Origin: Alloacidobacterium dinghuense
GTDB lineage: Bacteria; Acidobacteriota; Terriglobia; Terriglobales; Acidobacteriaceae
NCBI RefSeq assembly: GCF_014274465.1
Contig: NZ_CP060394.1
Location: forward strand, 4,898,001-4,962,000
Direction of reading: 5' to 3'
DNA length: 64,000 nt
The notes below the pieces were generated by a model. That model was not told where the DNA came from, did not search any database, and saw nothing but the letters and a program-made list of their open reading frames with translations. Within the stretch, counting starts at the first letter, position 1. Each line of letters starts with the position of its first letter. This document shows positions 22,316 to 31,364 of the stretch, piece by piece. The position numbers were made by a program, and so were the translations under genes.

Positions 22316-23343
22316 CAGCTCTCCTTTGGCCGTGGCACCTGCGCGATGAGCCGGTTAAGAATCTCGTCCGCGTCGATCCTTTCAGACTCGGCGTGGAAAT
22401 TCAGCAGGATGCGGTGTCGCAGTACCGGAACCACCAGCGACGTGATGTCGTCGTAGGTAACGTGATAACGCTTTCGGGTAAGTGCTCGCGCCTTCGCGGC
22501 CAACACAATGAACTGTGCGGCGCGGATGCTTCCTCCATAGTTCACATATTTCTTCACGAAGTCAGGCGCGCTCCCGCTGTTGTGTCGCGTCGCGCGCACA
22601 AGGCCCACTACGTATCGCGCGAGTGTGTCAGCGATTGGCACCATGCGTACGAGTTGCTGAAAATCGAGAAGTTCTTCAGCCAACGTTACCGGTTCAATGT
22701 GTGGGATACGCGTGGTCGTTGTCATATCGACGACTTTGAGTTCGTCCTCGGCGCTCAAGTAATCCAGAATTGCATTGAATAGGAAACGGTCTAGCTGAGC
22801 CTCGGGCAGAGGATATGTGCCTTCGAGTTCAATCGGGTTCTGGGTTGCCAGCACGAAGAATGGCGCCGGAAGCTGATAGAGGTGTCCGCGCACCGTGCAC
22901 GAATGCTCCTGCATGGCCTCAAGCAGTGCAGCCTGAGTTTTCGGAGGTGTTCGGTTGATCTCATCGGCGAGGAGAATGTTGCCGAAGATGGGGCCTTTCA
23001 CAAATGTCCACTTGCGATGGCCGGTTGCCAAGTCTTCTTCGATAATGTCCGTGCCTGTGATGTCTGACGGCATCAGGTCAGGCGTGAACTGAATGCGCCT
23101 GAATTCAAGACCGAGAGTTTCGGCGATCGTCCGCACCATCAGGGTCTTGGCTGTGCCGGGCAGGCCGGTCAACAGGCAATGACCGCCCACAAAGAGCGCG
23201 ATCAGTACCTGCTCCAATACCTCATCCTGGCCCACGATCACTTCCCGCACCTGCTTCAGGATGCCTTGATGCACTGCGTGGAAGCGTTCTACCCGCTGTT
23301 GGAGTTCCGCTGCATCCGAATTCAGCTCGGCAAAAATAGCCAT
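22315..23343 (-). CDS. MoxR-family AAA+ ATPase
   Basis: The product has 342 residues. Walker A is GLPGTAKT, Walker B ILLADEINR, sensor 1 ATQNPIELEGTYPLPEAQ, and the arginine-bearing LDRF follows. Length and order are normal for MoxR. These ATPases act with vWA proteins as chaperone-like machines that insert cofactors or remodel partners. Two membrane vWA proteins and a DUF58 adaptor are encoded in the same operon, so the substrate is probably in this cluster. All catalytic motifs are intact. Confidence 0.92.
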   Translation of the reverse strand: MAIFAELNSDAAELQQRVERFHAVHQGILKQVREVIVGQDEVLEQVLIALFVGGHCLLTGLPGTAKTLMVRTIAETLGLEFRRIQFTPDLMPSDITGTDIIEEDLATGHRKWTFVKGPIFGNILLADEINRTPPKTQAALLEAMQEHSCTVRGHLYQLPAPFFVLATQNPIELEGTYPLPEAQLDRFLFNAILDYLSAEDELKVVDMTTTTRIPHIEPVTLAEELLDFQQLVRMVPIADTLARYVVGLVRATRHNSGSAPDFVKKYVNYGGSIRAAQFIVLAAKARALTRKRYHVTYDDITSLVVPVLRHRILLNFHAESERIDADEILNRLIAQVPRPKES

Positions 23344-23357
23344 GCGTCCTGTCCTCG

Positions 23358-25568
23358 TCAGTTCATTTTTTGTGATGCCTGATTCAACTCCAGCAACATC
23401 CTCTGCGCCGGACGGTAGCCAGGCGCAGCTTCCAGTGCCGCAAGCACGCTTTCCTGAGCCTTGTCCTTCTGTCCTGCCGCGAGGTATGCCTGTGCCAGAT
23501 GAAATTCCGCGCCGGCCTTGTCCAGCGGACCCGAAGCCACGACTGCCGCGTATTCGCGGATCGCACCGTCATATTGCTGCTGCGCATACAAGAGATCACC
23601 AAGCCGGCGATGCAACTCCTCATCTTTGACTGGATAGATATAGTTCACGCGCTCGAGCGTGGCCGCTGCCTCAGCCTGTTGGCCCGCGCCTTCTTCGAGT
23701 GTCGCGAGCCTCTTCAAGATCGCCGGATCCTGACCACCCTCGTGTTCATATGCGGTCAGCACCGCCGCTTCAGCCTTCGAGTCGCCTTTTTCCCTGTGCG
23801 CATCCGCCAACAACTCATACACATTCGCGTCGTCTACATATTCGGGATACATCGCCAACGTTGCGGGCCCCTGCACCAGTACAGTGTCGTACTGCTTCTG
23901 TTCGGATGCTGCCACAAGCGCCTTCAGCTTTTCGCGCCAATCGTTGAAGCGTGCGGCCTCCGCGCCGTACTTCTTGTCCATCCACGCAAGGTACTGCTTA
24001 TCAAACTCCTCCGGCGTCAGCCCCAGATCCTGTTGCACCACCTGCGGCGTCGTTTTCAGGTGAGCGTAGGAGTGAATCATCGCAAGCAGCTTCTCGCTAC
24101 CCCAACGTTCCTTCACAAAATCGCAGATGGTGCCCGCCTGAAAGTACGACACGATGACCTGCGACGGGTAGTCGGGATAAACAAAACCGCGGTCGAGCTT
24201 GGCGATGGGCAGCAGCTTCTTATCGCGAACGGCGACCAGAACGTCCGGTGTGAGCCGGTCGGCCCACTCCGATGAGTGCTCGCCCTCTTCATGCACCGCC
24301 AGCCCTTCGGTGAACCAACGCGGCACGCGATGATTCGTGGCGGTAAGAACGTAAACATGGCTCATCTCATGCCACAGTGTCGAACCCCAGTTGAAATCTC
24401 CGGGCTTGCGCGCCGATGGGCTATCCATGGCGACGACTTCTCCGAACGTAACGCCCAGTGCACCGAGTCCCGGCATGCCCGTCGTGCGCACGGCGAAGTC
24501 CTCATGGTCCGGATAAACCTCCACCTGCACCGGGGCGGGCAACTTCATTTGGTACTTCTTGTCGTAAGTCGCGATGATCGTGTGCAACTCGGATTGCATG
24601 TACGGTTGCAACAGGCCGGCCTCAGTCTTCTTCAACTTCAGGATTGTGGTGTCATCGCGAATGGTTACAAAGTTTTTGTAGCTGTCGAGCAAGCGCAGGC
24701 TGTTGACCGTCGCAGCATCGCGATAGCCGTTGTCGTAGCTCAGCCCCAGCTCCTTCATCGGTTCGTCTTCTTTGCCAAGCCGCATAAGGTCGATGCCGAG
24801 CGCCGAATGGGCACTCCAGAGCCGGGGATCAGCTTCGATTGCCTTCCGATAATAGGTTGCTGCATCCTCGTAGCGGTAATGCAGCTCGAGCTGGTCCGCT
24901 ACGTCTGCATAGGCTTGCCCGTACCCCGGATTTACTGCCGTAATCTTCGCAAACCATGCATCGGGAGAACGATCGGCGAGCAACTCAACAGCCGCGTGAA
25001 CCGCCATCGCATCCAGTGCATCATCTTCGAGCGCGATCGCTTTATCCGCCTCAGCGACAGCCGCATCGCGGTCGTCATTCTGCAGCGCCAGACTAGCCAT
25101 CAGCTCGTGTGCTTCAGCCAGCTTCGGATTAAGCTCAATGGCCTTCGCCGCATACGCCGTCGCTTTGCCGTCAAATGTGTCTGCAGAAACAATCGCGAGC
25201 CCCAGATATGCCGGAGCAAACAATTGATCTTTTGCCAGCGCTTCGCGGAAGAGATCAGCTGCTTCGCGATTGTTGAAACGCTCGTGCAGCAACATTCCCC
25301 AACGCACTTTGTAAAGAGCGCTACTATTATCCGGCTGCGTAGCCAGGCGGAACTGTTCGTTTGCCTGCTGCCATTCTTCCAGTCCCCAGAAGCCTTCGGC
25401 GCGGGCGTACGCATCGTTGCTGTGGGTGAACCGCTCGAAGCATGCCTGTGCCTCCGTGCGATGGCCGTGCTTACGCAGTGACCAGCACTCTGCGGGTGCT
25501 CCCGCAAATGCGGATGCTGTCGATGCGCACATCTGCAGCAAAAGAAGACCTGGGGCGAGGTGTTTCAT
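23358..25568 (-). CDS. TPR protein with peptidase-MA-like metallopeptidase domain
   Basis: The product has 736 residues. A signal peptide (LLLLQMCASTASAFAGA) is followed by tetratricopeptide repeats, an MA-clan peptidase core near residue 397 (TLWHEMSHVYVLTA, with PRWFTEGLAVHEE giving the third ligand), and further TPR-type helices to the end. HExxH plus the downstream glutamate is intact, so it may be an active periplasmic zinc peptidase. It stands between the pseudo-caspase gene (stop/start overlap ATGA) and moxR (14-base gap), so it belongs to the same operon. Confidence 0.85.
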   Translation of the reverse strand: MKHLAPGLLLLQMCASTASAFAGAPAECWSLRKHGHRTEAQACFERFTHSNDAYARAEGFWGLEEWQQANEQFRLATQPDNSSALYKVRWGMLLHERFNNREAADLFREALAKDQLFAPAYLGLAIVSADTFDGKATAYAAKAIELNPKLAEAHELMASLALQNDDRDAAVAEADKAIALEDDALDAMAVHAAVELLADRSPDAWFAKITAVNPGYGQAYADVADQLELHYRYEDAATYYRKAIEADPRLWSAHSALGIDLMRLGKEDEPMKELGLSYDNGYRDAATVNSLRLLDSYKNFVTIRDDTTILKLKKTEAGLLQPYMQSELHTIIATYDKKYQMKLPAPVQVEVYPDHEDFAVRTTGMPGLGALGVTFGEVVAMDSPSARKPGDFNWGSTLWHEMSHVYVLTATNHRVPRWFTEGLAVHEEGEHSSEWADRLTPDVLVAVRDKKLLPIAKLDRGFVYPDYPSQVIVSYFQAGTICDFVKERWGSEKLLAMIHSYAHLKTTPQVVQQDLGLTPEEFDKQYLAWMDKKYGAEAARFNDWREKLKALVAASEQKQYDTVLVQGPATLAMYPEYVDDANVYELLADAHREKGDSKAEAAVLTAYEHEGGQDPAILKRLATLEEGAGQQAEAAATLERVNYIYPVKDEELHRRLGDLLYAQQQYDGAIREYAAVVASGPLDKAGAEFHLAQAYLAAGQKDKAQESVLAALEAAPGYRPAQRMLLELNQASQKMN

Positions 25569-26503
25569 TTGTCGAGATCCTCCTGGACCTTCGCCAACTC
25601 CAGCAATGCCGCCGTCAGCTGCCTCTTGTAGTCGTCAGGATCCATCGCCGCTTTCTGATACTTCAACGTGTCGATCTTCTGTTCCAGCTCCTCCTTTTTT
25701 GTCAGCAAGATGCGTTTCGCCGGATCGTTTGCCGCCTGCTGACTTGAGCCAATACGCAGCACCGTGAAGCTCGACATGAGCGCACCCTGACCGTTGCTGG
25801 CTTCGCGAACCGGCGCGCCGCTGCCTGTGTCGTCAAAGACTGCGTGCTCGGTCGCGAGCCGCTTCTGCGAGTCGTAAAAGGCTGCCGTCTTCTTCGTCGC
25901 GTAGATAAAGGCTTCCATGGCGCTGATGGAATCGCTCTTATCCGTATCGGCTTCAGGGTCCTGCAACGCCTCGACCCAGTACCTCGCGAAGACTGTGGCA
26001 TTCTTTTCCGTGCCTGATTTTGTCGCCGCGATCACAGCACGCCCCGGCCGCTCGAATGCTGGAATAGCCCCGCCACTCGCGCTGGTTGCATCAACGATCA
26101 GCTGACGTCTCGCCTGAATGCGATCGCACATTGCCGCGATCTCGCCAGCCGTGACATCCGGTCCCACCAGGTTGAACTTGTACTCGACGCCATCAAAGGA
26201 ACCGTGACCGATGAGTATGAGTACAAAGTCGTCGTCTGCCTTGGCCTCGCGCGCGACAGTTCCGAGAGTTTCTTTTAGTTGGGGTGACGTGGCCTGTGCG
26301 CCGGTGAGTGTGTAGACGTGCGCGGTTGCGTCGCCAGCCTTGAATACCTTATCCAGATCCTGCGCCGCCGCCGTGAAACGTTGCTCGTAATCCGGCTCCC
26401 CGCCCAGTCCCGCCACCGTGACGTAATACACCGCCGCGTGGGCTTGAAGAGTAAGCGCAAATGCAGCCATGACAAACCGCAGGCGTCTCACACAACACCC
26501 CAT
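25565..26503 (-). CDS. Secreted caspase-fold protein lacking the catalytic cysteine
   Basis: The product has 312 residues with signal peptide (RRLRFVMAAFALTLQAHAA). The caspase-like core shows the histidine strand DFVLILIGHGSFDG (about residue 97). The strand that should end in the catalytic Cys reads QLIVDATSASGG (about residue 137), with Thr/Ser in place of Cys. A helical C-terminus (EELEQKIDTLKYQKAAM) ends in a coiled coil. A peptidase activity is therefore unlikely, and a binding role is more plausible. The start at 26503 overlaps the previous gene by 16 bases; an ATG at 26470 would shorten the signal. Confidence 0.75.
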   Translation of the reverse strand: MGCCVRRLRFVMAAFALTLQAHAAVYYVTVAGLGGEPDYEQRFTAAAQDLDKVFKAGDATAHVYTLTGAQATSPQLKETLGTVAREAKADDDFVLILIGHGSFDGVEYKFNLVGPDVTAGEIAAMCDRIQARRQLIVDATSASGGAIPAFERPGRAVIAATKSGTEKNATVFARYWVEALQDPEADTDKSDSISAMEAFIYATKKTAAFYDSQKRLATEHAVFDDTGSGAPVREASNGQGALMSSFTVLRIGSSQQAANDPAKRILLTKKEELEQKIDTLKYQKAAMDPDDYKRQLTAALLELAKVQEDLDK

Positions 26504-28773
26504 TTGCGTCGCAATACCCACTCGGCTATCGGCAGCCCCAGCAGCAGCACGAAGACGATCGGCATGTTCCACAGCTCATTCGTGGTGCGAACGGAAATGC
26601 CTGCTTCGGAATAGGCAATATCACGCGGCAAATTCTTCAGATCGGAAGGATCCCAGTAACGTCCACCTGTTTGCGATGAGAGTTGCTCAAGCAGCGACCG
26701 ATTCTGCTCCGTATGAAAATTCTCGGCAACGCCATCCTCACGCTGGAAGGTCAGTACATCACTACCCAGTTCCTGCGGCTGTGCTCCTCGCGACTCAGCG
26801 GTAACCTCCGCCAGATAGGCACCTGGTTTTTCCGCGGTCCACTCCGCCTGGTACGAACCCGGAGTATCCCGCGATGGGGTGAGGTCGATCAACGCATTCG
26901 CGCTTTCCGGCCCTACGATGTGGGCTATAACGTGTGCATCAGCCGCTGGCTGAAATTGTCGGTCACGCACCTGCGCCGAAATTTGCACATGTCCTTCATC
27001 CATCAGTACACGCCCCGGCATAGATGCAGTCACGGGACCGGGAGAATCCGCAACCAGCCAGCGCAGAAGCTGTTGCCAGAAGAGATCGTGGGACGGATCG
27101 CCCAACGCCTCACTCATCTGCCAGCGCCATGTGCCGCCGGTCGCCATGATTGCAGTGCGTCCATGACCGTAACTCTGCGTAATCAGCATCGGCAGCTTGC
27201 GGTGCCCCACATCCATTTGCGCAAGCACCGTAGCACCTGGTTTGGGAGAACCCGCATCTTCGTAGTCGGCCAGATAGGTGAGCTTCTTCCAGCGTTCAGC
27301 ATTCTTTGCCGGATCGTCCAGCAACCGCGTAATGGGCGAGTCCACACCTGCCGCAGTGAGTTCCACCTTGGCAGAATTGCGATGGAAGTTGTTGCGACCC
27401 GAGGGAAGAAAGGTCGGCAGGAGATCGTTCATGCTCGACGCGCCCCAACCGCCGTCGCTCAATGACGAGCGGCCACCAAGAAAGAGGACACCGCCGCCGC
27501 GTCGATCGACATACTCACGCAGCAACTCCTGCTGCAGCGGCGTGAAGTAGTCAGCGTCGACAGAACCGATAATGATGCCTGCATAACCGAACAGATTCTC
27601 CGGTCTAACGGGAAAACCATCTGCCAGTTCGCTGGGATCGCTAATACCCTGCCGATAGATCTTGTTCTCGCTCGTACGCAGCATCGAGACGACCTGCACG
27701 GTTGGATCATCATCTTCCGCGCGTCGAATGAATTTGAACTCCCACCGCGGTTCGCCTTCGACATACAGAATCCGCCGCTTGGCATCGCTTACCAGCACTG
27801 GTCGCCTCATCGTATTGTTGCTAAGGTTTTCCTCAGAGGCCAATGGCTCGATCCGGAACTGAAGACTCTTTGCACCAGCCGCACCAGCGGAAAAGAAAAC
27901 CTGTTCCGTCTGCAGGACTCCGTTGGGCGCCAGCGTCACCTCGCGCGCCGCGAGCGTCTTGTCCCCATCGCGCACAGTGAGCATTGCCTTCTGGCCACTG
28001 TAGCCATGCTCTTTCAAGCTGAGCGTCGCAGTCAGTCGCGCATTCACGATAGCGCTGGAAGCAACATTCACATCTTCCAGTTCCACGTCGTGCGCTCGGT
28101 CCACATTGCCGAATCCTACCGTATGGACAGGCAAGCGGCGATTGCGCAGCGACTGCAGGGCATCTACTCCTATCCCCGATCCACCCATTCCGGCAGTGTT
28201 CTCCCCGCCGTCACTGAGCAACAGGATCGCACCAATGGGAAGGTCTGCCGTCTCCTGAGCAAGCTGTTTCAGCCCATCTCCGATGTGCGTTGCTCCTTCT
28301 GTGGGCGCAACGCCGCTTAGCCCATCAATCTTGGCAACTCCGCTGCCAAGCCGATAAAGGCGGGTTTGAAAGCGCTGCTGCAATCCGGCAAGCATGCCCT
28401 CCTGAAGTGCGGCTACAGCCGCTGCCTCGCGCGTTTTGCCGTTGCTGTCCGCAATTGCCATGCTGCGCGAGTCATCCACCACCACGGCGATGATGTTCTG
28501 TTGCGAACTAAGCGCCGACACGGTAATTGCGGGCTGCCACAATAACAGCAGAATGAGCGCCACGAGCGCCGATTGCATACCCCATACAGCCCATGCGCGC
28601 CAGGTCTGCAATTTCGGCGTAGCATCGCGCAGTCTTCTGCGCACCAGCAGGGCGAGGCCTGCCGCGAACGCGACGATCAGCACCGGCAGCAGCCATTTGG
28701 GCCACGTTGAGAGCAGCACAAGGCGTCCTTTAGTAAAGACCGGGCTCGGATATTTGAAGAGAAATTGAAACAT
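26488..28773 (-). CDS. Large membrane protein with vWA and GATase-like domains
   Basis: The product has 761 residues. Two membrane helices lie near the N-terminus (WLLPVLIVAFAAGLALLV and ALVALILLLLWQPA), then a vWA domain with metal site VVVDDSRSMA, THIGDG and ILLLSDGGENT, then beta domains. A glutamine-amidotransferase-like fold follows (ILYVEGEPRWEFKFI, GGGVLFLGGRSSLSDGG), and a last membrane helix closes the protein. It resembles the DUF4159-linked vWA proteins of other MoxR clusters. The catalytic Cys of real amidotransferases is absent. Second gene of the operon, 70 bases behind DUF4159. Confidence 0.8.
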   Translation of the reverse strand: MFQFLFKYPSPVFTKGRLVLLSTWPKWLLPVLIVAFAAGLALLVRRRLRDATPKLQTWRAWAVWGMQSALVALILLLLWQPAITVSALSSQQNIIAVVVDDSRSMAIADSNGKTREAAAVAALQEGMLAGLQQRFQTRLYRLGSGVAKIDGLSGVAPTEGATHIGDGLKQLAQETADLPIGAILLLSDGGENTAGMGGSGIGVDALQSLRNRRLPVHTVGFGNVDRAHDVELEDVNVASSAIVNARLTATLSLKEHGYSGQKAMLTVRDGDKTLAAREVTLAPNGVLQTEQVFFSAGAAGAKSLQFRIEPLASEENLSNNTMRRPVLVSDAKRRILYVEGEPRWEFKFIRRAEDDDPTVQVVSMLRTSENKIYRQGISDPSELADGFPVRPENLFGYAGIIIGSVDADYFTPLQQELLREYVDRRGGGVLFLGGRSSLSDGGWGASSMNDLLPTFLPSGRNNFHRNSAKVELTAAGVDSPITRLLDDPAKNAERWKKLTYLADYEDAGSPKPGATVLAQMDVGHRKLPMLITQSYGHGRTAIMATGGTWRWQMSEALGDPSHDLFWQQLLRWLVADSPGPVTASMPGRVLMDEGHVQISAQVRDRQFQPAADAHVIAHIVGPESANALIDLTPSRDTPGSYQAEWTAEKPGAYLAEVTAESRGAQPQELGSDVLTFQREDGVAENFHTEQNRSLLEQLSSQTGGRYWDPSDLKNLPRDIAYSEAGISVRTTNELWNMPIVFVLLLGLPIAEWVLRRKWGVV

Positions 28774-28843
28774 TCACGCTGGGCCCTGAATAAACTCGTG
28801 CGTATCTGCTGCAACTTCGGTCGCCTCTGAACTACGGGCGAAT

Positions 28844-29647
28844 CTAATGAGTCATGCCATAGAGTATGTAGTCGAGCCCCACCCGAAAGGCCATCGATGC
28901 GAACGCTTCCGGATAGTTCGGATCGTCGGCCCACTCCCACGCATCGCCCAGGTGCATGTTGTGGCAAATAGCCACCATGATCCGCCCTTTGTCATCGCGG
29001 ATCGCACGCCACTTGGGCTGATAACCGTCTTTCTCATAGGTGCGTCCGGTACGAATCCACTGCTCGCCCGGAATCTGCATCTTGTCATCCACATCGTAGA
29101 GTGTGTGGAAGATTTCGTCGCCGCTGGCAAGGTCCTCGACTGGACGGTCAGGCAGCACCTGCCGCATGCCGTTCATGAAATTCTCCCAGTCTTCGGTGCC
29201 ATGAAAATCGTCCACCATCAGAAAGCCGCCTTTGAGCAGGTACTCTCGCAGCCGCTTGGCTTCCGCGTCATTAAAGGACCATAGCTGCACCTGCACCGCG
29301 TAAATCCACGGGTAGTTGAAGATCTCGTCGTTGTCGAGCGTGACCACCTGCTCTGTCGGGCGGCCATCGATGCGGGTCAACCGGTGCATGGCAATAAGAA
29401 ATTGGCGATCGGCTTTTGGATAGTCGCGGGACCAGGCAAAGCGGCCCCAATAGCCCCAGTGGCTGTAACCGCCGAAGTTCTGCATGTTTACTGTGTAAGC
29501 CAGCCGCGACCAATAGAATTCCGCCTTCACGTTGACCGGAGAGTCGTCATTGCCGAAGCCGAAATCAGCAACCCGTTGGTACGCCCGCAGACCCACGCAG
29601 CAGCCAGCAATCGCCGCTGACACCAATGCGATCTGCGAGAACTTCAT
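28844..29647 (-). CDS. DUF4159 protein
   Basis: The product has 267 residues, with an N-terminal membrane or signal segment (IALVSAAIAGCCVGLRAY). The DUF4159 domain has DNDEIFNYPWIYAVQVQLW, LREYLLKGGFLMVDDFHG and VAICHNMHLGDAWEWADDP. The fold is amidotransferase-like without known activity. It is the first gene of the eight-gene minus-strand operon; its promoter must lie in the 190-base gap to the divergent multicopper oxidase gene. The family occurs almost only in clusters of this kind. Confidence 0.85.
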   Translation of the reverse strand: MKFSQIALVSAAIAGCCVGLRAYQRVADFGFGNDDSPVNVKAEFYWSRLAYTVNMQNFGGYSHWGYWGRFAWSRDYPKADRQFLIAMHRLTRIDGRPTEQVVTLDNDEIFNYPWIYAVQVQLWSFNDAEAKRLREYLLKGGFLMVDDFHGTEDWENFMNGMRQVLPDRPVEDLASGDEIFHTLYDVDDKMQIPGEQWIRTGRTYEKDGYQPKWRAIRDDKGRIMVAICHNMHLGDAWEWADDPNYPEAFASMAFRVGLDYILYGMTH

Positions 29648-29839
29648 TCGGACCTCCGCAAAGGGAGCTGTGGGGCGAGAGTACCAGAAATACCGACCGC
29701 GCTGTCTAAATAGACGAAACCGATGGGCTGCTTGTCACGTTCGCGCCCTTGTCTGGTCGCTTTTGCGCGTGAGACGATCGAGGCACGAAGCAACCTGCGC
29801 AAGCGTCAGATCTATGAGGCAGGTCTGTGAGGTAGGTCT

Positions 29840-31267
29840 TTGAAACGTCGCGACTTACTCAAGCTCGGCGGTCTGGCCCTGGCGCAGGCAGGGACAACGC
29901 GGCTGCCACTCTTCTCCCAAACGAGTCCGGCTGCATCTCCGGATAAAGCAGACTACACGCTGCGTATTGCTCCCGTGACCGTCGAGCTTGACCGCTCGCA
30001 CATCCTCTCAACAATCGGCTACAACGGATCCGCTCCGGGTCCGGTGCTGCGAATGCGCGAGGGTAAACCAGTCAGCGTGGACGTCATCAACGATACTGAC
30101 ACGCCCGAGTTAGTGCACTGGCACGGGATGCTCATCCCCGCCGAGGTAGATGGCACGGAGGAAGAAGGCTCGCCCGTCGTGCCTCCGCATGGCCGCCGCC
30201 GTTTCCAGCTCACACCCGGGCCGGCCGGGAGCCGCTGGTATCACTCGCACGCCATGGCGATGGATAACCTGCACAAAGGCGCATATACCGGCCAGTTCGG
30301 CTTTGTTTATGTCGACGGCGGCAACAACCCGGGGCAGTATGATCAGGAACTCTTCCTCGCCTTGCGCGATTGGGAGCCGTTCTTCACCAGCGTCATGGAA
30401 GACGATGATGATGACACCCATAACGGTCCTCTGCTGGAAAAGCCGGAGACATTAAACACCAATCCTGACGGCCTCGAAGTCGGCTCCCTGACTTATTCCA
30501 TCAACGACAAGGCGCTCGGTTCCGGCGAACCGCTCCGAGTCCGCCAGGGCCAACGGCTGCTGATTCACTTTCTCAATGCCAGCGCCATTGAAAACCGGCG
30601 CATCGCGCTCGCCGGTCACAAAATGAAGGTCGTCGCGATGGACGGCAACCCGGTGCCGACGCCGAAAGCGCTCGATTCCATCTTTCTCGGCGCAGGCGAG
30701 CGTATTGATGTCGTCGTTGAATTGAACAATCCTGGCGTCTGGATTCTCGGTTCGACGGAAAAGATGATCCGCGAATCCGGCCTCGGCGTCGCAGTGGAGT
30801 ACACCGGACAGCACCATAAGCCACAATGGATTGACCCGCCGAGAGCACCTTGGGACTACACCATCTTTGGGACCGCAACCTCCAGTTCACCCGCCCCGCA
30901 ACAGACCATCGAGATGATCTTCGAGAAAATTCCTCGGGGCTACGGCAAATTCAATTCCTGGCTCATCAATGGCAAGCCCTACCCGCATGAGCGTGAGTTC
31001 GTGCTGCAGCAGGCCACTCGCTACCGTCTGGTGATGCGCAACCGCACCGACGACGCCCACCCCATGCATCTGCATCGGCATTTGTGGGAGCTCGTCGAAA
31101 TCAACGGCAAGAAGACCGCCGGCATCATGAAGGACACTGTCGTTGTCCCCTATTACGGTCGAGCCGTCGTTGACTTCACCGCGGATCAACCCGGCCTATC
31201 ACTCTTCCACTGTCACATTCAGCAGCACATGGACTATGGTTTCAAGGCGCTGTTTCAGTCCGCTTGA
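29840..31267 (+). CDS. Multicopper oxidase
   Basis: The product has 475 residues. A twin-arginine-like start (KRRDLLKLGG) indicates export in folded form. All four copper-binding motifs are present: HWHG (about residue 93), WYHSH (135), HPMHLHRH (407) and FHCHIQQHMDYG (457). The last contains the cysteine of the type 1 centre. No methionine-rich insert of CueO type is seen, so laccase-like or metal-oxidising roles are all open. The start is TTG; an out-of-frame mini-ORF (ATG AGG CAG) runs into it and ends on the TGA that overlaps the start, which could couple translation. It is divergent from the DUF4159 operon. Confidence 0.88.
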   Translation: MKRRDLLKLGGLALAQAGTTRLPLFSQTSPAASPDKADYTLRIAPVTVELDRSHILSTIGYNGSAPGPVLRMREGKPVSVDVINDTDTPELVHWHGMLIPAEVDGTEEEGSPVVPPHGRRRFQLTPGPAGSRWYHSHAMAMDNLHKGAYTGQFGFVYVDGGNNPGQYDQELFLALRDWEPFFTSVMEDDDDDTHNGPLLEKPETLNTNPDGLEVGSLTYSINDKALGSGEPLRVRQGQRLLIHFLNASAIENRRIALAGHKMKVVAMDGNPVPTPKALDSIFLGAGERIDVVVELNNPGVWILGSTEKMIRESGLGVAVEYTGQHHKPQWIDPPRAPWDYTIFGTATSSSPAPQQTIEMIFEKIPRGYGKFNSWLINGKPYPHEREFVLQQATRYRLVMRNRTDDAHPMHLHRHLWELVEINGKKTAGIMKDTVVVPYYGRAVVDFTADQPGLSLFHCHIQQHMDYGFKALFQSA

Positions 31268-31364
31268 CTCAGGTTCGGCATAGAGATCGCGACGTTTGCC
31301 ACCTTTTGCGCGTACCATAGATCAATATTCTGAGGACAACCGCAGCCGGCGGTGAGACACTTCG

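Noticed and set aside
24276-25481. A 401-residue open frame antisense to the TPR peptidase gene
   Set aside because: Shadow of a GC-rich gene; the minus-strand gene has signal peptide, TPRs and HExxH, and the antisense frame has none.
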